From: JAGRGG01 sp965217265
Lineage (GTDB): Bacteria > Pseudomonadota > Alphaproteobacteria > Geminicoccales > Geminicoccaceae
Reading direction: 5' to 3'
DNA length: 64,000 bases
Assembly: GCA_965217265.1 (NCBI GenBank)
Contig: CBDCHP010000004.1
Coordinates: 162,229 to 226,228, forward strand
Made by a program: the position numbers and the translations under genes. Positions 1 through 8,753 of the stretch are shown here, in pieces. Under the pieces are notes generated by a model. That model was not told where the DNA came from, did not search any database, and worked only from the letters and a program-made list of their open reading frames with translations. Each line of letters opens with the position of its first letter. Position 1 is the stretch's first letter.

Positions 1-507
1 CATCGCCCCTTCGAAGTCGCCGTGGTGCGGCTCGCCCAAGATCATGACGAAGAAGCTGGAGACGAGGCTGTAGCGGTGATCGAGGCCGATGATCTGGAGT
101 GCCGCCCGCACGGTGTCGGCCGTGGTGACGACCGCCCCCGCGACCGTGCCCTCGGCCGCACCCATACGGACCATCATCGCGGCGTGGGGCAAAGGCTCCG
201 CCATCGCCTTGCGCGCCGCGTCGAAGTCGACACCCTTGTGCCGCCGCAGCTCGTGGAACGCCTCGGCGTAGCGCTCCAGGTCGGGCGACGCGGCCGGATC
301 GACGACCGCCGGGATCGTCCCGTCGAGCCCCCGTTCCCGCGCCAATTCCTTGATCCTGTCCTCGCGGCCGAGGAGCGTGACCCGCGCGATCCCCTCGCGC
401 CCGGCCCGCATCGCGCCCTCGACGACGCGCGGGTCCTCGCCCTCGGCGAGGACGACGTGGCGGGGGTCGCGCTCGGCCCGCGCCAAGAGATCGTCGAACG
501 GCTTCAT
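1..507 (-). CDS. pta: Phosphate acetyltransferase, N-terminal part (runs off the left edge)
   Basis: The minus strand reads as an open frame from ATG at 505-507 to the window edge, giving about 169 residues. It opens with a phosphotransacetylase-like N-terminus (MKPFDDLLARAERD, then HVVLAEGEDPRVVEGA). Pta turns acetyl phosphate plus CoA into acetyl-CoA in the cytoplasm. In taurine degraders it follows Xsc, whose product is acetyl phosphate, and here it stands divergent to tauX-tauY-xsc. A purine-rich stretch on the minus strand about 9 bases before the ATG can serve as ribosome site. The catalytic C-terminal half lies outside the window, so activity cannot be judged. The family call is firm; the pathway role rests on the neighbours. 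Confidence 0.85.
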   Translation of the reverse strand, partial: MKPFDDLLARAERDPRHVVLAEGEDPRVVEGAMRAGREGIARVTLLGREDRIKELARERGLDGTIPAVVDPAASPDLERYAEAFHELRRHKGVDFDAARKAMAEPLPHAAMMVRMGAAEGTVAGAVVTTADTVRAALQIIGLDHRYSLVSSFFVMILGEPHHGDFEGAM

Positions 508-718
508 GGCGTCTGGCTCCCCCGATGCATCGCGCCCCTTCCACAAGGAGGAGGTGTACCCGAAGCGTTAGGGCCAGTTCGACGCGATCGTCTGGCCAAG
601 GCAGTCGGCGGCGCGTCCTCTACCTGGTGCCAGCGATGCTCCGGCGCTGGTTCTACGGCGCCCGCCGCCGCGGGCCTAGCTTGTGCATCGAGACGCCGAT
701 CGAGGGGGAGAACAGGTC
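508..718. promoter_or_regulatory. Divergent control region between pta and tauX
   Basis: These 211 bases hold no convincing gene and must carry the promoters of pta (leftward) and tauX (rightward). A possible regulator site is the pair of CTGGT direct repeats at 624-628 and 647-651, about two helical turns apart. They overlap an inverted repeat CCAGCG (630-635) / CGCTGG (645-650). GntR/MocR-type regulators such as TauR bind direct repeats in comparable clusters, but no tauR gene is visible here. The assignment is a guess from position and symmetry. Confidence 0.3.
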
Positions 719-1132
719 ATGGCTGCTACGCTGTATCACGCCGATGTACGGGTGCTTGAGGCGATGTTCGACGCCTTCAACCGCCACGACGCGGACGGCG
801 TCATGGACTGCATGACCGAGGACTGCGTCTTCGAGACGGTCGCGGGCGATGCGGTGTACGGTACGCGGATCGAGGGCAGGGACGCCGTGCGCGCGGCCTT
901 CGCCGACGTTTGGGCGGCAATGCCCGACGCGCGCTGGGAGGTGTCGCGCCACTCGGCGACGGGCGATCTCGGCGTGTCGGAGTGGGTCTTCAGCGGCACG
1001 CGCGGCGACGGCACGCGGATCGAGGCCGAGGGCTGCGATCTGTTCGCCTTCAAGGACGGCAAGGCAGCGCACAAGCGCGCCTTTCGCAAGCAGCGCCCGC
1101 CGCTCGCGACCTCCGAGCAAGCCCCCTCCTGA
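719..1132 (+). CDS. tauX: Taurine dehydrogenase small subunit, SnoaL/NTF2-like
   Basis: This 137-residue protein has the cone-shaped SnoaL/NTF2-like fold signature: an N-terminal helix (VLEAMFDAFNRHDADGVMDC), TEDCVFET, and the later EGRDAVRAAF segment. Small proteins of this kind sit directly before the FAD subunit in the taurine dehydrogenase (TauXY) gene pairs of Paracoccus and Rhodobacter relatives. ATG at 719 is preferred over an earlier GTG because the purine-rich GGGGGAGAA lies just upstream. Taurine dehydrogenase oxidises taurine to sulfoacetaldehyde and passes electrons to the respiratory chain. The fold is clear; the TauX name depends on the tauY-xsc context. Confidence 0.7.
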   Translation: MAATLYHADVRVLEAMFDAFNRHDADGVMDCMTEDCVFETVAGDAVYGTRIEGRDAVRAAFADVWAAMPDARWEVSRHSATGDLGVSEWVFSGTRGDGTRIEAEGCDLFAFKDGKAAHKRAFRKQRPPLATSEQAPS

Positions 1133-1156
1133 CCGTACGCCAGACGGACAAATTTG

Positions 1157-2572
1157 ATGAACGCCACCGCCTCAGTGCGTCAAGACTCCCGCGCCGACAC
1201 CGGTCCGATCGCACCCTACGACCCGACCTACGACCCGCTCGTCGCCCCGTATCCTGGGCACGGGCAGGACTACGCCCCGACCTACTGGGCCGCGACGGCG
1301 GGCACGCCGCCTGCGGACGACGGGCCGATCACCCAGGATGTCGACGTCGACGTCGCCATCATCGGCTCGGGCTACACCGGCCTCACCACCGCCATCTTCT
1401 TGGCCCAGGAGCACGGCATCAAGGCGAGCGTGCTCGAAGCCAACCGGGTGAGCTGGGGCTGCAGCAGCCGCAATGGCGGGCAGGCGCAGGCCGCCTCCGG
1501 CCGGCTGACGCGCTCGCAGTGGATCAAGCAGTGGGGCCTCGACACCGCACGGCGGATGCACCACGAGATCCTCGAAGGCTTCACGACGTTCAAGCACCTG
1601 CTGGCAAGCGGCGACATCGACTGCGAGCAGCAGCCGGGCGGGCACCTCTACGTCGCGCACCGGGCCAAGGCGCTCAAGGTGCTGGAGGCCGAGGCCGAGG
1701 TCCTGCGCGACAAGTTCGACTATCCGGCCAGGATGCTGAGCGCCGCCGAGCTTTGCGAGAACTACGTCAACGAGGCCGAGGCGGCGGGGGCCCTGCACGA
1801 GCCCGAAGGGATCGGCGTCCACCCGCTCAAGCTCGCCTACGGCTACCTGCGCATGGCCCGGAATTTGGGCGCCAAGGTCCACCCGTCGAGCCCGGTCGTC
1901 GGCTGGGAGAAGAAAGGCGGCGTGCATCACCTGAGAACGCCCGGCGGCGTCGTTCGCGCCCGCGCCGTCGCGGTCGCCACCGGCGGCTACACCTCGCAGG
2001 GGCTGACGCCGAATTTGAAGAACCGCTGCATGCCCGTGCTCTCGAACGCGCTCGTCACCCGGCCGATGACGTCGGCCGAGAAGGACGCGTGCAACTTCAA
2101 GACGACCGAGGTGATTACCGACACCCGCACGCTGCGCTACTACTACCGCAAGCTGCCCAACGATCGGGTGCAGATCGGCAGCCGCAGCTCGATCACCGGC
2201 AAGGACGCGCAGAACCCGCGCCACCTCAAGCTCCTGATCGACGGCCTGCACGCCAAGTTCCCGCCCTTGAAGGGCATCGACATCGACTACTCCTGGTGGG
2301 GCTGGGTCGACGTCAGCCACGACATGATGCCGCGGGTCTACCAGCCCAAGTCGAACGAGCGGGTAGTCTACGCGCTCGGCTACGGCGGCAACGGCGTCAT
2401 GTACTCGGCCCAGGCCGGCCGGCGCATGGCGCAACAGGTCGCCGGCAAGGGCGAGGACCTGGACCTGCCGATCTTCAACTCGCCCCTGCCCGACCACCCG
2501 CTGGCGCCGTTTCGGCGGATGGGCCAATCGCTGCTCTATCGCTGGTACTACCTGCGCGACGAGTACGTGTAG
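1157..2572 (+). CDS. tauY: Taurine dehydrogenase large subunit, FAD-dependent oxidoreductase
   Basis: This 471-residue DadA/DAO-family flavoprotein has a dinucleotide-binding GSGYTG loop at residues 70-75 after a beta strand VDVAIIG. A conserved SRNGGQ motif follows at about 110, and a C-terminal FAD segment (YGGNGVMYSAQAGRRMA) lies near 410. An extension of about 65 residues precedes the Rossmann core. The size fits the roughly 50-kDa TauY subunit. It probably oxidises the amine of taurine to give sulfoacetaldehyde and ammonia, the substrate of the next gene, xsc. The ATG at 1157 is chosen over the adjoining TTG at 1154. A generic amino-acid oxidase is the alternative, but the neighbouring tauX and xsc favour TauY. 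Confidence 0.75.
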   Translation: MNATASVRQDSRADTGPIAPYDPTYDPLVAPYPGHGQDYAPTYWAATAGTPPADDGPITQDVDVDVAIIGSGYTGLTTAIFLAQEHGIKASVLEANRVSWGCSSRNGGQAQAASGRLTRSQWIKQWGLDTARRMHHEILEGFTTFKHLLASGDIDCEQQPGGHLYVAHRAKALKVLEAEAEVLRDKFDYPARMLSAAELCENYVNEAEAAGALHEPEGIGVHPLKLAYGYLRMARNLGAKVHPSSPVVGWEKKGGVHHLRTPGGVVRARAVAVATGGYTSQGLTPNLKNRCMPVLSNALVTRPMTSAEKDACNFKTTEVITDTRTLRYYYRKLPNDRVQIGSRSSITGKDAQNPRHLKLLIDGLHAKFPPLKGIDIDYSWWGWVDVSHDMMPRVYQPKSNERVVYALGYGGNGVMYSAQAGRRMAQQVAGKGEDLDLPIFNSPLPDHPLAPFRRMGQSLLYRWYYLRDEYV

Positions 2573-2646
2573 TTCTATCGCCGCGGCGGCACGGCTGCCG
2601 CACGCCGTCTCAACGCTTCAACCCAACGAACGAGGAGGGAGGCCAT

Positions 2647-4437
2647 ATGGCACCCGCAAGAACCCCAAAGCGCGCGCCGATGACCGGCAAGAAGCGGATG
2701 ACGCCCTCGGAGGCGTTCGTCGAGGTCCTGGTCGCCCAGGGCGTCACCGACGTCTTCGGCATCATCGGCTCGGCCAACATGGACGCGCTCGACATCTTCC
2801 CGGCCGCCGGCATCCGCTACGTGCCCGTCGTCCACGAGCAGGGCGGCGGCCACATGGCCGACGGCTACGCGCGCGTCACCGGCCGGCACGGCGTCTGCAT
2901 GGCGCAGAACGGCCCCGGCATCACCAACTTCGTCACCGCGATCGCGGCGGCTTACTGGGCGCACTCGCCCGTGGTGATGGTTACGCCCGAGACTGGGACG
3001 ATGACGCAGTGGCTGGGCGGCTTCCAGGAGGCGCAGCAGCTCTCGATCTTCGAATCGATCACCAAGTACCAAGCCCACGTCAACAACCCGCGCCGCATGG
3101 CCGAACTGACCTCGCGCGCCTTCGATCGCGCCATGCTCGACATGGGCCCGACGCAGCTCAACATCCCGCGCGACTTCTTCTACGGCGACTTCGAGTTCGA
3201 GATCCGCGAGCCCGTGCGCATCGAGCGCGGCCCCGGCGGGACCGAGAGCCTGGACAAGGCGGCCGACATGCTGGCCGACGCCAAGTTCCCGGTGATCGTC
3301 GCCGGCGGCGGGGTCGTCCAGTCCGAGGGCGTCGAGCAGGCGATCGCACTGGCCGAACTCTTGGGCGCGCCCGTCGTCAACAGCTACCTGCACAACGACA
3401 GCTTCCCCGCCAACCACCCCTTGTGGTGCGGCCCCTTGGGCTACCAGGGCTCGAAGGCCGGCATGAAGCTGATCAGTGAGGCCGACGTCGTCGTGGCGCT
3501 CGGCACCCGCCTCGGCCCGTTCGGCACCCTGCCGCAGCACGGGCTCGACTACTGGCCCCAACACGCGAAGATCATCCAGGTCGACGCCGACCCGACCATG
3601 CTCGGCCTCGTCAAGCAGATCTCGGTCGGGGTCTGCGGCGACGCCAGGGCGGCGGCGATCGCGCTGGCCGACCGGTTGCAGAACCGCGAGCTGGCCTCCC
3701 GCGCCAACAAGGACGAGCGGGCGAAGAAGATCGCCGAGGAGAAGGCGGCCTGGGAAAAGGAGTTGGACGCGTGGCACCACGAGACCGACCCCTACAGCCT
3801 GGACGTCATCAAGGAGGACGCCAACCTCATGCACCCGCGGCAGATGCTGCGCGAGCTTGAGAAGGCGATGCCCAAGGATGCGATGGTCTCGACCGACATC
3901 GGCAACATCTGCTCGGTCTCGAACTCGTACTTACGCTTCGAGCAGCCGCGCAGCATGTTGGCGGCGATGAGCTTCGGCAATTGCGGCTACGCCTTCCCCT
4001 GCGCCATCGGCGCCAAGCTCGGCCGGCCCGATCGTCCCGCCGTCGCGTACGCCGGCGACGGTGCTTGGGGCATGAGCTTTGGCGAGATCTTGACCTGCAT
4101 CCGCGAGAAGATCCCGACGACGGCCGTCGTCTTCCACAACAAGCAGTGGGGGGCCGAGAAGAAGAACCAGGTCGACTTCTACAGCCGACGGTTCTTGGGC
4201 GTCGACCTGGAGAGCCCGAGCTTTGCCGGGATCGCCAAATCGATGGGGGCACAAGGCATCTACGTCGACCGGCTCGACCAGGTCGGCGACGCGCTCCAGA
4301 CGGCGGTCAAGGCGCAAAGCGAGGGCAAGACCACGGTGATCGAGGTCATGGTCACGCGCGAACTGGGCGACCCGTTCCGCCGCGACGCGCTCTCGAAGCC
4401 CGTCCGCCTGCTCGAACACAACAAAGAATTCGTCTAA
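2647..4437 (+). CDS. xsc: Sulfoacetaldehyde acetyltransferase
   Basis: This 596-residue thiamin-diphosphate enzyme matches the usual Xsc length. It has the N-terminal Pyr domain with the activating glutamate at E64 (PVVHEQGGGHMADGYAR), the central domain, and the C-terminal PP domain with the GDGAWG...N metal and diphosphate motif from about residue 468. Xsc cleaves sulfoacetaldehyde with phosphate into acetyl phosphate and sulfite, the desulfonation step of taurine breakdown. A strong purine-rich ribosome site (GGAGGGAGG at about 2634-2642) precedes the ATG. Acetolactate synthase relatives are the nearest alternative, but the EQGGGHMADGYAR and HNKQWGAEKKNQ segments and the gene context support Xsc. 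Confidence 0.93.
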   Translation: MAPARTPKRAPMTGKKRMTPSEAFVEVLVAQGVTDVFGIIGSANMDALDIFPAAGIRYVPVVHEQGGGHMADGYARVTGRHGVCMAQNGPGITNFVTAIAAAYWAHSPVVMVTPETGTMTQWLGGFQEAQQLSIFESITKYQAHVNNPRRMAELTSRAFDRAMLDMGPTQLNIPRDFFYGDFEFEIREPVRIERGPGGTESLDKAADMLADAKFPVIVAGGGVVQSEGVEQAIALAELLGAPVVNSYLHNDSFPANHPLWCGPLGYQGSKAGMKLISEADVVVALGTRLGPFGTLPQHGLDYWPQHAKIIQVDADPTMLGLVKQISVGVCGDARAAAIALADRLQNRELASRANKDERAKKIAEEKAAWEKELDAWHHETDPYSLDVIKEDANLMHPRQMLRELEKAMPKDAMVSTDIGNICSVSNSYLRFEQPRSMLAAMSFGNCGYAFPCAIGAKLGRPDRPAVAYAGDGAWGMSFGEILTCIREKIPTTAVVFHNKQWGAEKKNQVDFYSRRFLGVDLESPSFAGIAKSMGAQGIYVDRLDQVGDALQTAVKAQSEGKTTVIEVMVTRELGDPFRRDALSKPVRLLEHNKEFV

Positions 4438-4453
4438 ACTTCCCTCAAGGAAC

Positions 4454-4484
4454 CCCGGCCGGTTGCCCTACGGCACCGGCCGGG
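4454..4484 (+). terminator. Strong hairpin between xsc and tauZ
   Basis: An inverted repeat of about 13 pairs (CCCGGCCGG...CCGGCCGGG, with TGCC/GGCA extending to a CTAC loop and one bulged T) lies 17 bases after the xsc stop. No T-run follows, so it is more likely a partial attenuator or an mRNA 3'-end stabiliser than a full terminator. Confidence 0.5.
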
Positions 4485-4518
4485 TCCGCCCCCTTCCCTT
4501 CGATTCAGGTGAAGCATC

Positions 4519-5556
4519 ATGGCCTTGGACACGACGGGCGGCCCGGCCGGATCGCTGCGGACTTGGTGGGGCACGACCACCAAAATCTTCCCGGGCCTGC
4601 TCGTCTGCCTGACGATCGCGCTCGCCACCACGTTCATCTCGGATCACTACGGCGGCCCGACCCTGCTCTACGCCCTCCTGTTCGGCATGGCGTTTCACTT
4701 CCTCTCCGAGGAGGGCCGCTGCCTGCCCGGCGTCGAGTTCGCCGCGCGCACGGTCCTGCGCCTCGGCGTCGCACTCTTAGGGGCCCGGATCACCGCCGAG
4801 CAGATCGCGGCACTCGGCATCGGGCCCGTTCTCATCGTCATCGTCGGCGTCGTCTCGACCATCGCCTTCGGCCGACTGCTCGCCAAGCTCCTAGGATTGG
4901 AGCGCGACCTCGGCCTGCTCACCGGCGGTGCCGTCGCCATCTGCGGCGCCTCGGCCGCGCTCGCCCTCTCGGCCGTCATGCCGCGGCACGAGAACGCCGA
5001 GCGCAACACCATACTCACCGTGGTTGCCGTCACCACGCTCTCGACCATCGCCATGGTGACCTACCCCTTGCTGGTCAAGGCGATCGGCATGGACAACACG
5101 ACCGCCGGCGTCTTCTTGGGCGGCACCATCCACGACGTGGCACAGGTGGTGGGGGCCGGCTACATCATCTCGCCCGAGACCGGCGACGTCTCGACCTTCG
5201 TCAAGCTGATGCGGGTCGCCATGCTGGTGCCGGCGGTCGTCGTCTTCGCTTGGCTGTTTCGCGGCGATCAGGGCGGCGAGGGGTCGGGCAAGGTGCCGAT
5301 GGTGCCGAGCTTCCTCGTCGCCTTCGTCGTCCTCGTCGTCATCAACAGCCTCGGCTTGATCCCGACGGGGGTGGCGGAAGGCTTCGTCGGCCTGTCGCGC
5401 TGGTGCCTCGTCACCGCGATCGCGGCCTTGGGCATCAAGACCTCGCTGCAAAAGCTCGCCGTCGTCGGCTGGAAGCCGATCGCCCTCATGGTCGGCGAGA
5501 CCGTGTTCCTCGCAGTCCTCGTCTACGCCGCCGTGGCGCTCGGCTTGGCCAACTGA
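4519..5556 (+). CDS. tauZ: Putative sulfite/sulfate exporter, YeiH family
   Basis: This 345-residue polytopic membrane protein belongs to the YeiH/UPF0324 family. About ten hydrophobic segments are visible. Typical conserved blocks are RTVLRLGVALLGARIT, TGGAVAICGASAALAL and GTIHDVAQVVGAGYIIS. Family members next to xsc (TauZ) are thought to remove the sulfite or sulfate made during sulfonate breakdown. The gene follows xsc in the same direction after a hairpin, so it is probably in the same transcript at a different level. The transported ion is inferred from context, not from any motif. Confidence 0.78.
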   Translation: MALDTTGGPAGSLRTWWGTTTKIFPGLLVCLTIALATTFISDHYGGPTLLYALLFGMAFHFLSEEGRCLPGVEFAARTVLRLGVALLGARITAEQIAALGIGPVLIVIVGVVSTIAFGRLLAKLLGLERDLGLLTGGAVAICGASAALALSAVMPRHENAERNTILTVVAVTTLSTIAMVTYPLLVKAIGMDNTTAGVFLGGTIHDVAQVVGAGYIISPETGDVSTFVKLMRVAMLVPAVVVFAWLFRGDQGGEGSGKVPMVPSFLVAFVVLVVINSLGLIPTGVAEGFVGLSRWCLVTAIAALGIKTSLQKLAVVGWKPIALMVGETVFLAVLVYAAVALGLAN

Positions 5557-5723
5557 CGAGGGAGGTCTGGCCCTATCGAGATAGGCTTTGTTTCTTTACA
5601 AGCTTGTGAGAACAGCGTGCGCCCGATAACGAGGCTGATAGGGCTACGTTTTCCTCGGTCGCGCAGAAGCCAAAAATGCCCTACCCATGACCGGGGCAAA
5701 CAAACAACTCGGTGGAGGTAACG
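5557..5723 (+). promoter_or_regulatory. tauZ-tauK intergenic region with a 14-bp palindrome
   Basis: The 167 bases before tauK contain a perfect palindrome CCTATCGAGATAGG at 5572-5585, followed by a T-rich stretch (TTTGTTTCTTT). It could be a weak terminator hairpin for tauZ (5-bp stem, CGAG loop) or an operator. The rest probably holds a separate promoter for the transporter genes, but no clear -35/-10 pair stands out. Confidence 0.35.
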
Positions 5724-6737
5724 ATGCGTTCAACAACACAGATCATGGGCACGGCGGCCTTAAGCGCCCTCTTGCTCGCGGGCACGGCCCTGCCGAGCTT
5801 CGCCCAGACCGCCTTTCGTATCGCGCTCGGCGACGCCGCCGGCAGCGCGCAGCACGAGCTTGCCAAGGCGTTCGTCGAGGAGCTGGAGGCCAAGACCAAC
5901 GGCGAGTATACGGCCGAGCTGTTCTTGAACGGCCAGCTCGGCGACGAGCAGGCGACGGTCAACGACGCTTCGATGGGCCTGCTCGACATGTCGGTCCTGG
6001 CGATCAACAATATCACGCCGTTCTCGCCGACGGTTGGCCTGTTCACCCTGCCCTACGTCATCCGGAGCGTCGACGACGCCGAGAAGCTGATCAACAGCGA
6101 CGTCGCCCAGGAGCTGATCGACAACACCGTCCGCGATACGGGGGTGCGCATCCTCGGCTGGAGCTACACCGGCTGCCGCGTGCTCACCAACTCGAAGAAG
6201 CCGGTGAAGACGACCGAGGACCTGCAAGGCCTCGTGATCCGCGTGCCCAAGAACGAAATCATGATCAGTTCCTACAACGCCTGGGGCATCAACCCGACGC
6301 CGATGGCGTGGTCGGAGACCTTCACCGCCTTGCAGCAGGGCGTCGTCGACGGCCAGGACAACCCCTACCTCACCGTCAACGCGATGAAGTTCTACGAGGT
6401 GCAGAAGTATATCACCGACATCTGCTACGTGTTCTCGCTCGAACCGCTCGTCGTCAGCGAGGGCCTATACCAATCGCAGTCGCCAGAGGTGCAGGATGCC
6501 ATGCTCGCGGCCGGCAAGGCGGCAAGCGAGCACAGCGCCCAGTTCCTGCGCGACTCCGAGGCGTCGATCAAGGAGTCGCTCGTCAACGAGCACGGCATGG
6601 AGATCGAGGAGCCGGCCGACAACGAGCAGGAGTGGATCGACAAGGCAACGAAAGCCGTCTGGCCGGCGCACTACGACTCGATCGGCGGCAAGGAGAAGCT
6701 CGACCAAGCCTTGGAGATCCTTGGCCGCGACTCGTAG
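5724..6737 (+). CDS. tauK: TRAP transporter substrate-binding protein (taurine), DctP family
   Basis: This 337-residue secreted protein begins with a signal peptide (hydrophobic residues 10-21, cleavage near the PSFA/Q site at 27). It has the DctP family body, including the substrate-carboxylate/sulfonate block GLVIRVPKNEIM and the QGVVDGQDNPYLTV signature. It would capture its ligand in the periplasm and deliver it to the TauL/TauM membrane units. Start ATG 5724 has GGTGGAGGT upstream. Similar tauKLM operons are known beside xsc in Rhodobacter-type bacteria, which is the reason for naming taurine as ligand; the sequence alone does not prove it. Confidence 0.82.
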   Translation: MRSTTQIMGTAALSALLLAGTALPSFAQTAFRIALGDAAGSAQHELAKAFVEELEAKTNGEYTAELFLNGQLGDEQATVNDASMGLLDMSVLAINNITPFSPTVGLFTLPYVIRSVDDAEKLINSDVAQELIDNTVRDTGVRILGWSYTGCRVLTNSKKPVKTTEDLQGLVIRVPKNEIMISSYNAWGINPTPMAWSETFTALQQGVVDGQDNPYLTVNAMKFYEVQKYITDICYVFSLEPLVVSEGLYQSQSPEVQDAMLAAGKAASEHSAQFLRDSEASIKESLVNEHGMEIEEPADNEQEWIDKATKAVWPAHYDSIGGKEKLDQALEILGRDS

Positions 6738-6763
6738 CGCCGGCGTTCAGCCAAATCGACAAT

Positions 6764-6789
6764 CCCGCGGGCCGCCCCTTGCCCGCGGG
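6764..6789 (+). terminator. Hairpin between tauK and tauL
   Basis: Arms CCCGCGGGC and GCCCGCGGG flank an 8-base loop in the 78-base gap. Such hairpins after the binding-protein gene often allow more binding protein than membrane subunits to be made. No T-run follows, so partial attenuation or mRNA protection is more likely than full termination. Confidence 0.5.
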
Positions 6790-6815
6790 GATCCCCCTTA
6801 GCGGGAAGAGAAGCA

Positions 6816-7361
6816 ATGTCGATCGTCACCCGAATCCTCGACAATTTCGAGACCTACGTCTGCCGCACCCTGCTCGCGGTCTTCGTCACCATCCTGTTCG
6901 TCCAGATCGTGTCGCGTCAGGTCTTCGGGCACTCGATCGCCTGGAGCGAGGAACTCTCGACCTACATGTTCGTCTGGTTCGTCTTCTTCGGCGCCAGCTA
7001 CGCGGTCAAGCTCGGCGCGCACAACCGGGTGACGATCCAATTCGCGCCTTTTCCCAAGGTGGTCAAACTCGTCTCGGAGGCGATCGCCGATCTGCTATGG
7101 CTTCTGTTCAATATCTATTTCGTCTATCTGAGCTTTGATTTTGTCTTCTTCAAGATGAACGACTTCTGGACGTCGCAGACCCTGGGCGTGCCGATGTGGT
7201 ATTTCTACATGATCCTGCCGATCGCCTTCACGCTGATGTCGATCCGCATCATCCAGGTCAACTACCTGCGCTTGGTCAAGGGCGTGGAGATCCGCGATCC
7301 CGACGACGTCGCCGCCAAGGACACGATCGAGGAAGCCGAGTTCGAAGCCGGCAGGTCCTGA
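6816..7361 (+). CDS. tauL: TRAP transporter small membrane subunit, DctQ family
   Basis: This 181-residue protein has four predicted transmembrane segments (about residues 17-38, 52-68, 88-112 and 131-153) and the family signature around WSEELSTYMFVWFVFFGASYAVKLGAHN. It partners TauM to form the membrane part of a secondary sodium- or proton-driven TRAP importer. It sits between the binding-protein and large-subunit genes, 29 bases before tauM, and is presumably co-transcribed with them. Confidence 0.88.
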   Translation: MSIVTRILDNFETYVCRTLLAVFVTILFVQIVSRQVFGHSIAWSEELSTYMFVWFVFFGASYAVKLGAHNRVTIQFAPFPKVVKLVSEAIADLLWLLFNIYFVYLSFDFVFFKMNDFWTSQTLGVPMWYFYMILPIAFTLMSIRIIQVNYLRLVKGVEIRDPDDVAAKDTIEEAEFEAGRS

Positions 7362-7390
7362 ACGCACGATAAAAATATCGGGGGAACGTC

Positions 7391-8731
7391 GTGGACAACA
7401 CAGTCATCTACATCCTTTTTGGCGCCTTTTTGGGCCTCTTGCTCATCGGCGCGCCGATCACGGTGGCGCTCGGCATCGCCGCCCTGTCGTCGTTCCTCTA
7501 CCTGGGCGACAATCCGCTCAAGTTCGTCCAGGTCGCCTTCACCTCGGTCGGGTCGTTCCCGCTCATGGCGCTGCCGGCCTTCATCCTCGCCGGTGCCTTG
7601 ATGGAGGCGGCGGGGATCTCCAAGCGCCTCGTCCACCTGGCCGAGACCTTCGCCGGCCCGTTCACCGGCGGCATGGCGGCGGCGACCGTCTTCGCCTGCC
7701 TGTTCTTCGGCGCCATCTCGGGCTCCGGCCCCGCCACCACGGCGGCCGTCGGCATGCTGATGATCCCGGCCATGACCCAGCGCGGCTACGACAAGGCCTA
7801 CGGTTCGGCCGTCACCGCCTCGGCCGGTTCCTTGGGCATCATCATCCCGCCCTCGATCCCGATGGTCATCTTCGGCATCGCGGCCCTGGGCCTGCAAGCG
7901 CCGACGGCGGCGATCGAGAAGTACGGCGTCTTCGAGTCGGTCTCGATTCCCAAACTGTTCGTCGCCGGCGTGATCCCGGGCCTGATCATGGCGACCAGCC
8001 TGCTCATCATCAACTACGTCTTGTCGCGCCAGCACGGCTACACCGGCACCACCGAGGGCTGGGCGTTCGGCACGATGGGCCGCGCCGTCGTGAGCGGCTT
8101 TTGGTCGATCCTCGCCCCCCTCGTGATCTTAGGCGGCATCTACACCGGCTACTTCACCCCGACCGAGGCGGCGATCGTCGCCATCTTCTACACCCTCTTC
8201 GTCGGTTTCGCGATCCACCGCGAGTTGGAGTGGCGCGCGATCAGCCACTGCTTGGAGACCACGACCTGGCTCACCGGCCGCGTGCTTCTCATCTTGTTCA
8301 CCGCCACCGTCTTCGGCCGGCTCCTGGTCGAGAACCGCATCCCGGCGATCATCGCCGAAGCGATGCTGAGCGTCACCGACAACCTCTACATCCTCTGGAC
8401 GATCATCATCGCCTTTCTGCTCTTCGTCGGCATGTTCATGGAGACGCTGGCGACGATCTTGATCCTCACCCCCGTCCTCCTGCCGATCGGCTACAACCTC
8501 GGCATCGACCCGACCCACTTCGGCATCGTCGTCGTGGCCTCGCTCGCGGTCGGCTTCCAGACCCCGCCCTTGGGCGAGAACCTGTTCATCGCCTCGGGCG
8601 TGTCCAACACCACGATCGAGCGGATCTTCGTCAAGATCATCCCCTTCACGCTGATGAACATCCTGGCCTTGTTCATCATCGCCTTCTTCCCCACGCTGAC
8701 GCTGTGGCTGCCGGGCGTGTTCGGCTTTTAA
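7391..8731 (+). CDS. tauM: TRAP transporter large membrane subunit, DctM family
   Basis: This 446-residue polytopic protein starts with GTG after a GGGGAA ribosome site. It shows the DctM hallmarks: repeated hydrophobic helices, ATVFACLFFGAISGSGPATT and the related SAGSLGIIIPPSIPMVIFG block in the N-half, and PPLGENLFIASGVS in the C-half. It forms the translocation path of the importer with TauL, using the ion gradient. The next gene encodes a universal stress protein, a frequent companion of TRAP operons (TeaD-like proteins regulate TeaABC). Confidence 0.88.
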   Translation: MDNTVIYILFGAFLGLLLIGAPITVALGIAALSSFLYLGDNPLKFVQVAFTSVGSFPLMALPAFILAGALMEAAGISKRLVHLAETFAGPFTGGMAAATVFACLFFGAISGSGPATTAAVGMLMIPAMTQRGYDKAYGSAVTASAGSLGIIIPPSIPMVIFGIAALGLQAPTAAIEKYGVFESVSIPKLFVAGVIPGLIMATSLLIINYVLSRQHGYTGTTEGWAFGTMGRAVVSGFWSILAPLVILGGIYTGYFTPTEAAIVAIFYTLFVGFAIHRELEWRAISHCLETTTWLTGRVLLILFTATVFGRLLVENRIPAIIAEAMLSVTDNLYILWTIIIAFLLFVGMFMETLATILILTPVLLPIGYNLGIDPTHFGIVVVASLAVGFQTPPLGENLFIASGVSNTTIERIFVKIIPFTLMNILALFIIAFFPTLTLWLPGVFGF

Positions 8732-8753
8732 GCCCTATTCGAGGAGTCGATCG

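Noticed and set aside
541..570. Plus-strand AAGGAGGAGGTG as a ribosome site for a hidden small gene
   Set aside because: The frames that follow hit a stop within a few codons or have no start at proper distance.
1172..2527. Long minus-strand frame opposite tauY
   Set aside because: Shadow of a well-supported FAD enzyme; no recognisable domain.
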